This document shows positions 28,583 through 40,379 of a DNA stretch of 64,000 nt, piece after piece. A program made the position numbers and the translations under genes. Position 1 is the first letter of the stretch. Every line of letters begins with the position of its first letter. The notes beneath the pieces were generated by a model that saw only the letters and a program-made list of their open reading frames with translations, had not been told where the DNA came from and did not search any database. The DNA is from Drosophila persimilis (Eukaryota; Arthropoda; Insecta; Diptera; Drosophilidae). The stretch lies in NCBI RefSeq assembly GCF_003286085.1, contig NW_020825294.1, forward strand, positions 9,486,001 to 9,550,000, written 5' to 3'.

Positions 28583-31500
28583 CTACTCCGCTCTTTTCTT
28601 TGTCTTTTTCCTCTTTTTTTCGTTAGAGGCACTCGATAACTGTTGCAGGGAGGAGTAGCCCGTGGAGGTCGAGTCTCGACTCTGGCGATAGGTGTGCAAA
28701 GGCTTCCTAGTCAGCCAGAAGCGTAAGAGAAAGTTAATCTCTGCTTTCAAAGCCAACTTGGTGGGTATCTATAAATGTAGAACTATAAATCATCATATTC
28801 GAAGGACATATTTATAAAAGTACAAACCATCTCTTTCACAGCAATGCGATGGACATGCCACAGGAACTCTGCTATGCCAATGAGAAATGCAATAAATAGG
28901 CCCACAATGAGCACTACGAAAAGTCCACCCACAGAATCCATATCGAATTGTCCATCATCGATGGTCGAGTCCTCGACACAAGTGCTTTCATTGCTATTGA
29001 ACCATTTGTTCCTCAAATTGTAGAGAACACCCTGTTCGCTGAGCTTGAGTATCCCCACACTGAGATTCGATCGAAAATTGGCATCTATAGAGGCAATAGA
29101 AAAAATATATAGAATTCCCGTGGAGAAATGCAGGTAGGTACATTCAACACTCACTCAATGGCACTGCTATGCCGTAATGCTTCTCGCCAAAACTCTCTCC
29201 AATTTGTGTTAGCTCACAATTCCTCTGCACATAGTACTGCAGATTGGTGGTCTCCATGAGAAAGGCATAGGCTCCACGGCTTAGTTTTACCCGATCCACA
29301 CCTTCTTCGTTGTTTTTGGTGAAGGCATCTGGCTTAAAAGACAACATCTTGTTCCAGGCCATGCGATTCTCCGTGTCGTTAGATTCGGAAAAGTAAACGG
29401 ATGTGGCTCCACCGCGTATGGTCCCGAACTGTACCTTATTTTGGTCAATAAGGTCATGCAGGGAGGCTATATTCCCCGACAACTTCGAAGAGGTTATAAA
29501 GGCAGCCAGTTTTGCGATATATGTTTGAGATATAAGCAGGGCAAAGATCCACCAGAAAGCGGTCAGCAGACGCATGGGAAGGCCCCTGAAAAAAAAAAAA
29601 ATGTATATATATATAAGAAAAATAAATGTATTCCGATTTACTTACCTTGGCAACAGATCACAGCCTTGCGTTAGTATAGAACCCAACACCAGCCACATGG
29701 TATTATGCATATTCCAGATATTGTGACGCACCAGCTCATGATTGCCATTCTCCGTCGGAGGTTCCCATGATCCATGATCCATGCGTCCTGCCAAAATCAT
29801 GGCCATGGATGTGATCATCATGGCAATCATTACATAAAGCCAAACCTCCACACCATACGGATTGAGGAAGCCATAAATATCCGCCTTGGGTGGCGGCTCC
29901 TTGTACGACAGAATGCTGATGCCCAATTGCATGAAGGGTACAGTGAAATCCACAACTGAACGACGTGCCTGGGTAATGGTCAAGTCACAGATACCTATTT
30001 GAGCATTCTAGAATGAGAGGAGTGGAAATTGTGCTGTGTATCTTTCAAGCATAGATGCTGTCATTGTCTTACATTGTCAATCAGCTGTCGTATGATGCCA
30101 TCCCATTCATCGGTTGCCGCATCATAGCTACCATATTTATTATCCCTAACAGGTTCGAAATCGAAATCGAATTTGCATTCCTCTGCCAATTTATATATTA
30201 AATCCACGGCATAGCCCTCAAAACGTTCATTGCCTTCATAGTGAACGCCTTCGGGTTCGTCTCTGAAAAAAGGTGTAGAAATATATAAATGACATAGCTA
30301 GAATATTTAGGGCTTACTTACCGCCAGCTAAAGTACGGCTTACCCACACGAGTGGCCACTGTAAACCGCACGGGTTTCTGCGAGAAATCCTCTTTGTTCT
30401 CCAGACGTCTCTGCTTCACCGCCTGACTGGAGTTCTCCTTTATTTTTTCAATATCCACAAGCTGAAAATCTTTATTCCAAATGTGGGTCACGCGATCGAT
30501 GAGAGGATTGTACACTTCCAAATTGAAATCTTCACGCTGGCCATTCGCATTGATCTTCAGACGTTGGGTCTTGAAGGGAGGCTTTATTTGCTTCGGTGTG
30601 AGCTGAAACATCATTTAAGATTAGTTATTGATTGGATTTTGATGTGCTCTCATCTACCTCCTTCATTTTCTGTACTACATGTGGTCCTGGTTGCCAAAAG
30701 CCATGGCCGCAGCTAAACTGTGGCATATAGAAACCTGATCGTTGACTCATATCCAGGAGAGCATTGTAGAATAGAACCACAGCATCATAGACGAGCTGCG
30801 TTCCTAGAGAATCAAACTTTATAAAAAAAGATTAATTTACGAACCAATTAAAGTCACTTTTATACTGAGGACCTACCCTAGTATCCACTTCGTTGTCGAA
30901 TACGTCAATTTCATCATGAACTGGCGGTGGAATATATGTTCGTAGTCTTACAGCTGCCACTGTCACTGTAAACTCTCTGGAATAGAAACGATCTATGCCA
31001 CTAACATGGGTATCCAGATTGGTTAGGAATAGATTCTGCGAAAGAAGAAATCATCAAAAATCAATCATTTATTGTTGTATATCAAGGATACTCACATTGA
31101 AAGACCCTGTCATATTGAAGTCTATAGAGGCATTTACTACATCCACCAGAATATCGGAGGGACAATCCAATAGCACAAACTTTTCTCGGGCATTATTGAT
31201 TCTTTTCCAGAGTATGCGATAGTCGTCACCTCGCTGGAATTCCTGCATTTTGATACCCGTTTTATGAAGCTGTTTCCAGGCAAAGATGTGCTGCAGGCGA
31301 TTGAGGTCTAAGGGAGGAAGGGGGTAGGTATTGATTGGGAAAAGCTAACATACTATTGATGATAAGATTCCAGAGATATCTAAGATGTTGGGAATGCTAT
31401 TGCGGATATTTAATGTTATAGTAGAGAACAAAATTTCAGTAGAGTGTAAGAGTTTTTAGATGAGACGTTTAAAGAATTTAGTAAGGTTTTAACACTGAAA

Positions 31501-32765
31501 AGACAACCTAATAATATACATAGTTAACAATAAGAACATAAACTTAAAATAAGTCCCCTGCGCACTCGCTTCGCTTGTACGCCAACCCCCGGCTCACTTG
31601 CTTAAAGTAAAATATCGGACCAACAACTTTTTTATATAATAGAGTGACAATACTCACGAGTACTCTTCTCATAGGCAATGGTAAAGGACTTCCAATCGAA
31701 GGGCTTGCTGCCCAAAATATCCGAAAAGGCATTCGATAGCATCAGTTCCATTGGTGCCACATTGACAGTCATCTGATGGTTGAGTCTCTCCCTAAACGAC
31801 TGCTGGGGATGCCAATCGAACTGCAGATGTGGTATACCCGTCATATTACACAAAACCTCAACAATATCTGCAAAAGAGAGCACGATAACAAGAGATATAC
31901 ATATATATATAGAGAGAGAGAGAGAGAGAGTGTGTATATTTTTGTTTAGAATGATCTGGGGAACTAACAAAACCTACAATGAAAGTGCTGAGCAAAACAC
32001 AAAGAGCACAACACAAACCAAACGACAATCGAGAGGGGGAAATGTATTCTTGGCATCGGTTCAAAAGTCTTTTATTTACTGCAAAATTATTTGGATCTTT
32101 TGGATGCTGCGTGGCCCGATTTTTATGTGAGAGTGTGTTTGGATATTCTGAAGAATCATTAACGAGGTTGGCGGCATAATGGGACGAGCCTTTAGAAGAC
32201 TCTCCCTCTCTCCCTCTCTCTTGCTCTCTAATCTTTATGGATTTATACATATATGTATATGGCTAGACATTATTTTATGACGCTAGAGCATATGATTTTT
32301 GTTTAAAAATAATTTAACTATGGCCCGGAAAAAGGAAAAAACAGAAGAACTTACCGCTGTTCGTCTTTGAACTTGGTCCAAAAATAGCAGCGACACCATT
32401 TCCAATCAATTCGCAAGCTAAAAAATGTTCAAACATATATATACAATCCTTAACGAAGATTGGAAACTACTTACAAAGATCCTGTAAGACAATGCTGTCA
32501 TCAATTGTCATATAATGTTTGATGGGTTCAAATCGTAGGTTAGGATTTACGGCATTCACTTCTTCCACGGCCACATCAAATGCTTCAGCGAGCTTCATTT
32601 CCGTATCGAAGAAAATGGCCCCTGAATGAACATTATTTTACATATTTACTATATACAAGACTCATATGTGCAGGTCTACCAACCAATTTTCACCACCAAA
32701 GCCTCATCATTGGCGTTGCTGGAACAAAATAGAGCCACTAGCACTAGGAACTGTATGACAGACAT
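28583..32765 (-). CDS. Kainate-type ionotropic glutamate receptor A (divergent clumsy-like paralogue)
   Basis: Thirteen exons, 912 aa: 32684-32765, 32475-32621, 32355-32417, 31658-31867, 31096-31307, 30877-31035, 30658-30816, 30322-30602, 30073-30262, 29646-30007, 29155-29585, 28828-29084, 28583-28768; all introns GT-AG and the frame closes. A signal peptide (MSVIQFLVLVALFCSSNA) is followed by the amino-terminal domain with CELIGNGVAAIFGPSS near 80-95. The ligand-binding lobe S1 is at about 430-500 (FEGYAVDL) and continues with GICDLTITQARR near 505. M1 is at about 551-571, the pore loop at 602-621, M3 at 627-655, S2 with YAFLMETT and GEKHYGIAVP, M4 at about 810-835, then a basic tail KKRKKTKK. 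The agonist-binding Arg and Glu positions appear kept. Two things are odd: the Q/R site is Thr (LTQGCD), and the gate motif reads YIAKLAAF instead of YTANLAAF. It is a predicted glutamate-gated channel subunit of the neuronal membrane; the changed gate makes its channel function uncertain. It lies 845 bp downstream of receptor B on the same strand. Confidence 0.9.
31911..31930. repeat. (AG)n microsatellite in intron of receptor A
   Basis: Ten AG units next to a short AT run, inside the intron between exons 3 and 4 of receptor A. The tract does not touch a splice site. Confidence 0.85.
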
Positions 32766-33015
32766 CACGATGTGTCATCTAAAGTTAAGCATTATATCGA
32801 TATGATAAATATTTAAGACTCGATATCCCAGTGTTCCAATTCACTTCACGAAATACTCTAGGAAAATGCTCGAAATTTTTGCCAATCGGGCGTAAAAAAT
32901 AAGTATAGATTGACAAAAAAAAACGAAAACTGGTCCGGATCCGTGCCGGGGTACTGCTCGCAAGGCACTGAGAAAGAAGCACAAAAAATGAAATTTTATG
33001 GAGCTGTCTACGATC

Positions 33016-33016
33016 C

Positions 33017-33048
<32 letters not shown>
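33016..33048. repeat. (CT)n microsatellite upstream of receptor A
   Basis: CT/GA-rich tract about 250 bp 5' of the receptor A start codon (minus strand). GAGA-rich tracts in fly promoters can bind GAGA factor, so a promoter role is possible. Confidence 0.7.
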
Positions 33049-33609
33049 ATCTGGGAGAGCAACAACAATCGTGGGTGGAAGGAGCCATTTGTTTTATGGA
33101 TAACACGCATCACAAAAAAAAAGAGAGAGAGAAACGCTCTGTATCGACCAGGCAGACCCTGGGCATCATCTGTAGCTGGAAATGGACCAATAAATGAAAA
33201 CTAAATGTTCTCTAAAATTAGGCTAACCGGACGCCCCCATAGCCGGCTAAGTAGGGTACCACAAAAAAGCAGTAAGAGAGTCGAATATTTTATACCCTTA
33301 GACTGAAATATTTCCTGAGTTTCAGATACTTTTAATAAGCTCTTAAGCTCTCTAAAACCATATTTGAGATCTACATAAAAGCCTCCGATCTAGTCTTATA
33401 TACCCCTAAAACACCCTCTAAGTAAGTAGTCCACAAAAAGTCTCTATAAATATAGCACAAAATATATATGTACATATGTATATGCATAAATCAAAGCGAC
33501 CAAAACCATAGATTGCCCAATTTCCTTGTGGACTTCTCTTCAGTTTCACGTTCAAGAAATAATTTTAATTCAACTTTAAATGTTATTACACAGTTTATGT
33601 TTTGTTTTC

Positions 33610-36600
33610 CTAACTGCCCGTCTTGCTGCGACTCTTCTTAGAGCCAGATGATCTTCGAGAGGAGGATTTCTCGCTGCTACCGGATATTCTTAGGGGTTTC
33701 TTGGGCACCCAAAATTTGAGGGCAAAGATGAGTTCCGCTTTCAGTGCCTGCCAGGGTGTGACACGTTCCTCAACAGCCACATGCTGGACATTCCAGAGGA
33801 ACTCAAATATGCCCAAAATCACGCCAGTGAGCACGCCTCCAGCTAGTACAAGGAATACACCGCCCAGCTCGATAATCGATAGCTCATCCCCGTCCACCTC
33901 ATGGAAGGTGTCGCAGGTAACGTTGTGGTTCTTCCACCACTTGTTCTTCATTTTGTAGAGCTCACCCTTCTCGCTCAATTGAAGTATGGAAACACTTAGG
34001 TTAGTGCGATAGTCAGCTCCTAAATCGAAGTCAGGGAATGTACAAATAAATTTCTGTATAGTTTAAGCTAGATAAATCCTTACCCAATGGCACTGCCAAA
34101 CCATAATGTTTCTCTCCAATCTGTTCGCCAATCTGTGTCAAATCGCAGTTCCTTTCAATATTATAGGTAAGGCTGGTAGTCTCCATCAAAAAAGCATAGG
34201 AGCCCTTTTCCTTTCGTACTCGTGCGACACCCTCTTTGTTGGTGGTGGTGAATGCCGATGGATTAAAGTCCTTCATTTGATTCCAGGCCCTCTGATAGTC
34301 GGTCTCATTCGATTCCGAAAAGAACAGCGAAGTACTGCCACCACGCATGCTGCCGTACTTCACTTCATCCTGTTCAATGAGACCCTGTAAATCTTTGATG
34401 GTACTCTGCCATTTATTACTGGTCAAAAAGGCAGCCAAATTAGCCGTGTAGGTACTGAGCATCATCAAAGCAAAGAACCACCACATTCCCGTGAGAATTC
34501 GCATGTGAGGGCCTCTGAAAATAAAACAAAATAATGATCATCTTATGATCTTTTTTCTTTAGAATACCATGTCCAACCTGGGGAGTATATCGCAACCCTG
34601 TTGCATGATAGATCCCACCATAAGCCACGTGGAGTTGTTTACATTCCATATATTTTCCAATTCATCGGGGTCCGGGATGGCCGGATTTGGTGGCAACCAT
34701 TCGCGATAGGAAAGTCTACAAAAAGAACTTTGAATTATAAGGCATACAAGCCGATCTCATAAGGACTCTCACCTGGCTATCAACACAAAAGCCAAAGTCA
34801 TCACCAGCTGTGCAAAGATCATGTAGATCCAGACCTCCACAGCAAAGGGTTCTAGGAAGGCAAATTGGTTCTTTGGCTCTGGAGGACTCTTGTAGTGCAG
34901 TATACTGATCCCCAACTGCATAAAGGGAACCGTAAAGTCCACCACAGAGCGTCGAAGTTGGGTGATGGTCAAGTCGCAGACTCCTATTTGGGCATGCTGT
35001 GGTTGGAACTCAAATTAAGAACAAATTTCTATAGTTTTCTTTTTGTTACCCACGTGATCTATTAGTTTTCTTATAATGCCATCCCATTGCTTGGTCTCTG
35101 AATTGTATTTGCCATTGCCATTGACAATCATAAACTCATAATCAAATTCCAAAAGCTCTGACAATTTACTGATGAGATCCACAGCATAGCCTTCGTATTT
35201 TTCGCGACCTCTGAAGTTCTCATGATCTTCCCTAAAAGAAAGAAGTAGAAAACACTTGAAAAAACATCCACAGACTGCTTTGGCTTCATACTTCATCATA
35301 AAATATGGCTCTTCATAGTGCGTAACAACAGTGTAGACCTTCCTTTGCACCGAGAAATCCTGTGTAGAACCCGAGTCCCCTAGATCCAGACTAATGTGAC
35401 GCCTCTTTATCCCATTATCCGGTGTCCAGACCATCAAAGGCTCGTTCACAGTGGGCTTGTAGATCTCCAGATTGAACTGTGTACGCTGTCCGTTTTCATC
35501 TAGTTTCATGTTTTCCGTCTTGAAATGCGGCTCCACATCATCCTCCGATATTGTTTTCATTTCATTGACTATAAAGGGTCCCAGCATCCAAGGATTTGGA
35601 CTGCCACAGTGTCTATTTGGTGGATGATAGGGCTGCATGGCAGCTATAATATTCCTGGCCGAATTGGCAAACAGCACAACAGCATCGTAGATGAGTATGG
35701 GTAGCATCGTTTGGTTTCCCAGTATTTGCTAAGGATAGAATATGTGAGAGAGGATTTTTGATGTCTTTACATACAAACTGAACCGAGTGCGAGCACTGCG
35801 GATAAAAACTGACAAGATTTGTTTGTTGCTTTCTCTTTCTCTCTACCAGAAAATTCAATAATGAGTGAGCGAGTAAAAAAACCAAAATTTTCGGATCTAC
35901 GCGCTTCTTTCAGTCCGTTTTGAAAAAGCGTACAAACTTACATCCACTCTGCTAATGCGGGTCTTTTTCCTCTCAAAGGGATTGGGATCCACGATTTTCA
36001 AACGCACTGATGTGATATTTGCCTTGAAATCTTCATTATAAATATCCTTTAATCCAGAACTATGCGTATTCAGATGTGTGAGGAACCAGTTCTAGAAATA
36101 TCATAATTTTTAATAATAGATACTGATATTTTTCCAATGGATAGGCTACCCTAAAAGGTCCCTGTAACTTAAAGTCCACAGAGATCTTGAGTAATTCCTT
36201 CAATGTTCCCGGCTCACAATCCAATATGATGCGATGTTCATGGAAGGTCTCATCTGCCTCTTTCCATAAGACTCGATAGTCCCCTGCATAGTCTGCCAGA
36301 TTTCTGAGCTTTACGTAGTCGCTGTTAAGAGCATGAATGTTCATAAGATCTTGTAGGCGTGCTAGACCTATAAGAGATACAGAATGAGAGATTAAAGGGT
36401 ATCTGATTGATGGTATAGCTCACCCTCTGGCGTTTCGTAGATGAGTGTAAAGGTGCGCCATTCATAGTTCGTTTTGATGATCTCAAAGTAGGCACGCGAT
36501 AGAACGGACAAGGTGGGTGCCACATTCACAGACATCTGATGATTTAAATGCTCCTGACGCGTAGCCTCCAGTTTCAGATCGTATTCTATATGTGGAATGC

Positions 36601-37131
36601 CGGTCGTGTTTGCAATTTGCGCCACAATATCTACAACAACAAAAAGAAAAGAGAACAACCAGAATAGAACATATGTCTTCAGCCTTAGAGAGAAACGTGA
36701 ACGTACCACTAGCTGCCTTTGAACTTGGTCCGAAAATAGCCGCAACGCCATTGGAAATCAGTTCACAAGCTACACGGAAGATGAATTTCTCATAAGTTTA
36801 CGATGGCCATGTTCTCTTCAAGATCGATACTCACTAATCTGTTGTAGCAGGAAACTATCATTCGATGGCATATATCGCTTGATAGTGACAAAACGCAGTT
36901 CCGCGAATTTCAAATTATTGACCTCACGAAATGCCTGATCGAAACTGAGTTCGATTTCCTTTTCATTTTCATAGAAAATGGCACCTAAACAGAATGGAAA
37001 TGATTGAATAAATCATTCGAATGAATGACTGAAGACCTACCCACTGTGATTTCATTACGACCATCGCCACCCAGGGCCAAAATCGTTTTGAATAATACAA
37101 AGGCATAAATGTAGACTGGACAGAAATGCAT
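33610..37131 (-). CDS. Kainate-type ionotropic glutamate receptor B (clumsy-like)
   Basis: Twelve exons, 898 aa: 37041-37131, 36835-36984, 36707-36769, 36424-36630, 36150-36367, 35942-36091, 35292-35728, 35054-35231, 34773-34996, 34578-34715, 34084-34514, 33610-34019. The start gives a hydrophobic signal segment (HFCPVYIYAFVLFKTILA). Domains follow the family order: amino-terminal domain (CELISNGVAAIFGPSS), S1 (YEGYAVDL), GVCDLTITQLRR, M1, pore loop with Gln at the Q/R site (IMQQGCDILP), M3 with the intact gate motif TYTANLAAF, S2 with YAFLMETT, and M4 (LGGVFLVLAGGVLTGVILGI). The tail is Ser/Arg/Lys-rich. This is the most canonical of the three copies and should form Ca-permeable glutamate-gated channels. 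The intron 35232-35291 is exactly 60 nt, a multiple of three with no in-frame stop, so an unspliced message would stay open. It has an extra intron inside the M1-pore linker and lacks the last one found in A and C. Confidence 0.92.
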
Positions 37132-37730
37132 TTTACTTTTTTGGCTTCCAAAAACAAAAACACTCGAAACTAATTGAATTTTCTAAATGCAGCGGCCATT
37201 TCGTTTTTTCAATACTCAACTACATATAGACGGCACACACAAACCAAAACACACACAAAATTACGTAAAGTAGAATTTTTAAAATATATTTTTGTGAATT
37301 TATTTCAACGCGACGGCAGCATCCAGTCTTGGAGCGCTTTAAACGCCTACTGACGGTCCCCTTTGAATGTTGGTCGTGAATGGGGAACACTCTCTCCAGT
37401 TCTCTCTGAACTTTACTAGATATACGTATGGTTTCTTTTATGCTCTCCTGAGATTCTTTATGACGCTTGTCGGTGACGTAGGCGGCATCAGCCAGTCTGG
37501 TCTAGTCTGGTTGTGCTCTGATCTATTGCTGCTCGATTATTTTGTTTTGTCCGAGGCTCTTCTTCGCGATTGTGTGTGCCAAATATTATGATGTTCTTGA
37601 TATTGTTTTGGTTTATGGTAGCCTTTTTGATCTACCAAGAGGTTTGATATGATCTCCAAACAGCTGTCCAGAGTAATTTAAATAAACAGATCATAAAAAT
37701 AAAACTCATTGCATTTCGATTAATGTCACA
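37132..37730. other. Spacer between receptor B and CFAP299 paralogue D
   Basis: 600 bp between the receptor B start codon and the CFAP299 stop on the same strand. It must hold the receptor B promoter and the CFAP299 3' end. No definite core-promoter word was seen. Confidence 0.5.
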
Positions 37731-38852
37731 TCAATTTTTTCGCCTTATTTTATGATCATAGATAATGATCGAACCATTTTTTGCTGATTCCACAAAACTG
37801 CACTTTGGATTATCCTCAGTCATGCGCTTTTCAATAAGAATCACACAACCATCGCCCTTGTGCTGGAAACACAAACCCTTCATGGCGTCCGGAATAATCT
37901 TGTAATTATCCGAATTATTGTAAAAGACTTTGCCCGTCTTCCATGTGATGAAACTCAGGTCGTTTTCGTTCGGCTCGAGACGCTTATTACCGGCAAAAAT
38001 ATTGACCCAATCGTGTGCCGAAGAATAGCCCAACTTGCAGTGCCGTAAACTCTGTTCATAGTCAATATAGCCAGATATGCTAAAGCCCTTGGAGTCACGA
38101 GTGCTTATAAATATAATGCTCTAGGTCGGAATTTTGGAATATAATTTTGTAATATATATTATTAATAATCCGAATACTCTTACCGAAATCTCTTTAACGG
38201 CATTGAGTTTCTCGCGCTCGGCCAGTGCTATGGCCAGTGGATCATTGGCAATAGTATTCTGCGTGAGAATATAGTGAGCCCCCAGAGGACCTTTTGCTTG
38301 TTCCATCTGAAACTTGGATTCGCTCAACAAAATCTTCCCGGGAATGACTCTAAACGGCACTAACATCTGCATGACCCGTTCACTTGTCAAGTACCTTCTG
38401 TCCTCCAACTTGACAAACGTATTTAGATAGTCTTCATAGTCGTATTTGGCTACAGTTTCCGCCATTAGCCTTTCTTTTTTGGCCAACGTTTCGCTTGGCT
38501 TTTCCATTGGAAGAGAAATGTGAGATAGGGTGCTGATATCAAGTTTGCTCTCTACTGATCTGAAATCTACAGCATTTTCGTAATTTTTCTGGATCAAGCG
38601 AGTTATACTTGGCCGTTTCGAACGCAGGCCAGATATCCAACTAGGGATGGATTTTCCAACTGTTCCCCTTGAACTGCTGCCGGAACGAGATCCGCTTAAA
38701 GTAACCATATTATACCAGTGTGAGTCACTACCAAAAACTGAGGCCAGGCTAGGCATGGGCGCTCCAAGGGAGCGACTACCGACAGACAATGTAAAACTCG
38801 GCCGGGGTCCACCCCATCCATCAGGTGTGGACGTTGAACTGTCGTAAGACAT
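37731..38852 (-). CDS. CFAP299 (DUF4464) family protein, long paralogue D
   Basis: Two exons, 38184-38852 and 37731-38120, 352 aa. Residues from about 145 on are the CFAP299 (C4orf22) domain: YDYEDYLNTFVKLEDRRYLT at the start, DPLAIALAEREKLNAV in the middle, then GFSISGYIDYEQSL and a C-terminal IIIYDHKIRRK. The vertebrate protein is about 230 aa and linked to cilia and spermatogenesis. This copy carries some 115-140 extra N-terminal residues rich in Ser, Gly and Thr (SRSGSSSRGTVGKSIPSW) with no domain I recognise. The intron interrupts at the same codon boundary as in paralogue E. The gene is head to head with E, about 750 bp apart. A testis role is inferred from the family, not seen here. 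Domain identity is fairly firm; the N-terminal extension could be a wrongly chosen start, although no later Met sits at a better place before the domain than that at about 136. Confidence 0.8.
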
Positions 38853-39114
38853 GGTTTTGCTCTGGATTTTGTTGATTTCAATAAAGATATTTGTTGATGA
38901 AAACTAGTGTAGAAATAACGATATAGGGGATAATATTTGATGAAGTACTGGTATAAGATGTAATATAAAAAGAACAACAGAGGGGATACGACTATTCCCA
39001 TGCCGCCCAGATCTCAGATATGTTCATATCAAATAGAGATGTAAAGGGAAATATTATAATATTAAACCAAGATAAAGGTTGTTACCCGCAGGATCCCAGG
39101 AAAAAGTGCAGACC

Positions 39115-39136
39115 GAGGGGCGCTGCCGCAAGACGC
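39115..39136 (+). repeat. Promoter word, copy 1
   Basis: Differs from the copy at 39330-39351 by one base in 22. GC-rich in an otherwise AT-rich spacer. Followed by CCC, which completes an inverted repeat GGGGCG/CGCCCC. Confidence 0.8.
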
Positions 39137-39329
39137 CCCACACTTATAGCCATATACTCAGAGATTTGTGGCGTAGTAAAAGGAAACACAGCCAAATACA
39201 AACATAGTGCAATTAATCGCCAGTAAAATTAATATTTAATTCAAATATGAAATATATTTTGATCAAATGTAAGGGAAAACCCTTTCCATTTACAATTTTC
39301 ATTGGAATGAAAATGAATAAATGAAGAAT

Positions 39330-39351
39330 GAGGGGCGCTGCCGCATGACGC
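39330..39351 (+). repeat. Promoter word, copy 2
   Basis: Second copy of the 22-bp GC-rich word. Its distance to the nearest start codon (E) nearly equals that of copy 1 to the D start codon. Confidence 0.8.
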
Positions 39352-39602
39352 ATAGCCAAAGAGAAACCTCAGCTTAGAGTTACCGCATGCAAATGGTTTG
39401 GATTGGTTGAGGTTCGCTTCCTACTGTCCAGGTACATCTATATTAGGCATATAGTCTCGGATTTTTCCATCAAAAATACACAATATCACAAAAAACACTA
39501 CAACAAACAGAAACACTACAACAGTTAAACACACAACAATAAACTAAAAAATAAGTACACCAAAATCCACCCAAAAACACTGAACACTTCTTACACCACG
39601 AA

Positions 39603-40379
39603 ATGGGCAGTCATCAAGTGGACTTTAGTGTCTTAGATTTCGATACATACAATGATTACATCAACTCCTTTGCCACTGCAGACGATGAACGTTTTCTGAG
39701 CAACCAAAAGATCATCAAATCTATTGTACAGCTGGGATACCGCACCACCAAGGTCCCCTACGACAACGATGAGTTCGATAGACGTGTGCTTATTGCCGAA
39801 CAGGCCATCAGACCAAAGACTACCGCGATGGGGCTGTTGGGCGACTTTATGTCACCCTCGAACAATGATCCAGTGCTGCTAGAGTTTAAGCGACGCGAAG
39901 TACCCAATTTGAATAAGTATTTATCGGTAAGTGCGCGGTGTTACTTAGACATATTTGCTAAGATAAATGATGATGGCTCTTCACAGACCATAGTGTTTAC
40001 TTCATATATATCCAGTGATGGTTATGAGATCTCTGGTTACATAGATCTGGACAGCAGTTGGCGCATGGGCGGCAGCGATACCAAGAAAATTGACTGGAAG
40101 TGCGTCTTTGAGGGCCGTTGTCGTGTGAGGCCCATGGCCCATCATTTGAGCTATTCGAATGCACGCTACAATATGGTCAAGTATACGCACAGCGATAACT
40201 ATTTGGTGATGCACGATCATCATTTTGGTCTGTTGTTTATGCACAAGGGCGATCATAAGATTATCACAGTCGGTGGCCAGGTTAATTTGTATTCGAGAAA
40301 TGCCAAAAGATCGATGGTTTACTCTCCCAAATTAGGATATGTGGTGTTCTACGACCATCTAGTACGCAAGAAGGTATAA
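39603..40379 (+). CDS. CFAP299 (DUF4464) family protein, short paralogue E
   Basis: Best read as two exons, 39603-39926 and 39987-40379, giving 238 aa, close to the 230-odd aa usual for CFAP299. The domain starts almost at the N terminus (DFDTYNDYINSFATADDERFLS), contains DPVLLEFKRREVPNLNKYL and ends VVFYDHLVRKK. The 60 nt at 39927-39986 begin GTAAGTGC and end CTTCACAG and fall exactly where paralogue D has its intron, so they are almost certainly an intron, yet they are a multiple of three and stop-free, so the uninterrupted frame reads 258 aa. The 20 extra residues have no counterpart in D. An ATTAAA at about 40562 is a possible poly(A) signal. Divergently arranged with D; receptor C starts 546 bp downstream. 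Role in cilium or sperm tail inferred from the family. Confidence 0.82.
   Translation: MGSHQVDFSVLDFDTYNDYINSFATADDERFLSNQKIIKSIVQLGYRTTKVPYDNDEFDRRVLIAEQAIRPKTTAMGLLGDFMSPSNNDPVLLEFKRREVPNLNKYLSVSARCYLDIFAKINDDGSSQTIVFTSYISSDGYEISGYIDLDSSWRMGGSDTKKIDWKCVFEGRCRVRPMAHHLSYSNARYNMVKYTHSDNYLVMHDHHFGLLFMHKGDHKIITVGGQVNLYSRNAKRSMVYSPKLGYVVFYDHLVRKKV

Larger units (their letters stand above)
38853..39602. promoter_or_regulatory. Shared divergent promoter region of the two CFAP299 genes
   Basis: 750 bp between two start codons pointing away from each other. A 22-bp word (GAGGGGCGCTGCCGCA then A/TGACGC) occurs twice in the same direction, at 39115-39136 and 39330-39351. The first is 263 bp from the D start codon and the second ends 252 bp from the E start codon. 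In the first copy GGGGCG and CGCCCC form an inverted repeat. The 39490-39600 stretch is A/C-rich with repeated AACACTACAAC words and is probably the 5' untranslated region of E. Confidence 0.55.

Noticed and set aside
28783-36751. Separate short receptor-like ORFs as independent genes or pseudogene fragments
   Set aside because: They join through GT-AG junctions in matching phases into two complete receptors with signal peptides and stops.
39603-40379. CFAP299 E as a retrogene with no intron
   Set aside because: The uninterrupted frame hides a 60-nt segment with consensus donor and acceptor at the same position as the intron of paralogue D.
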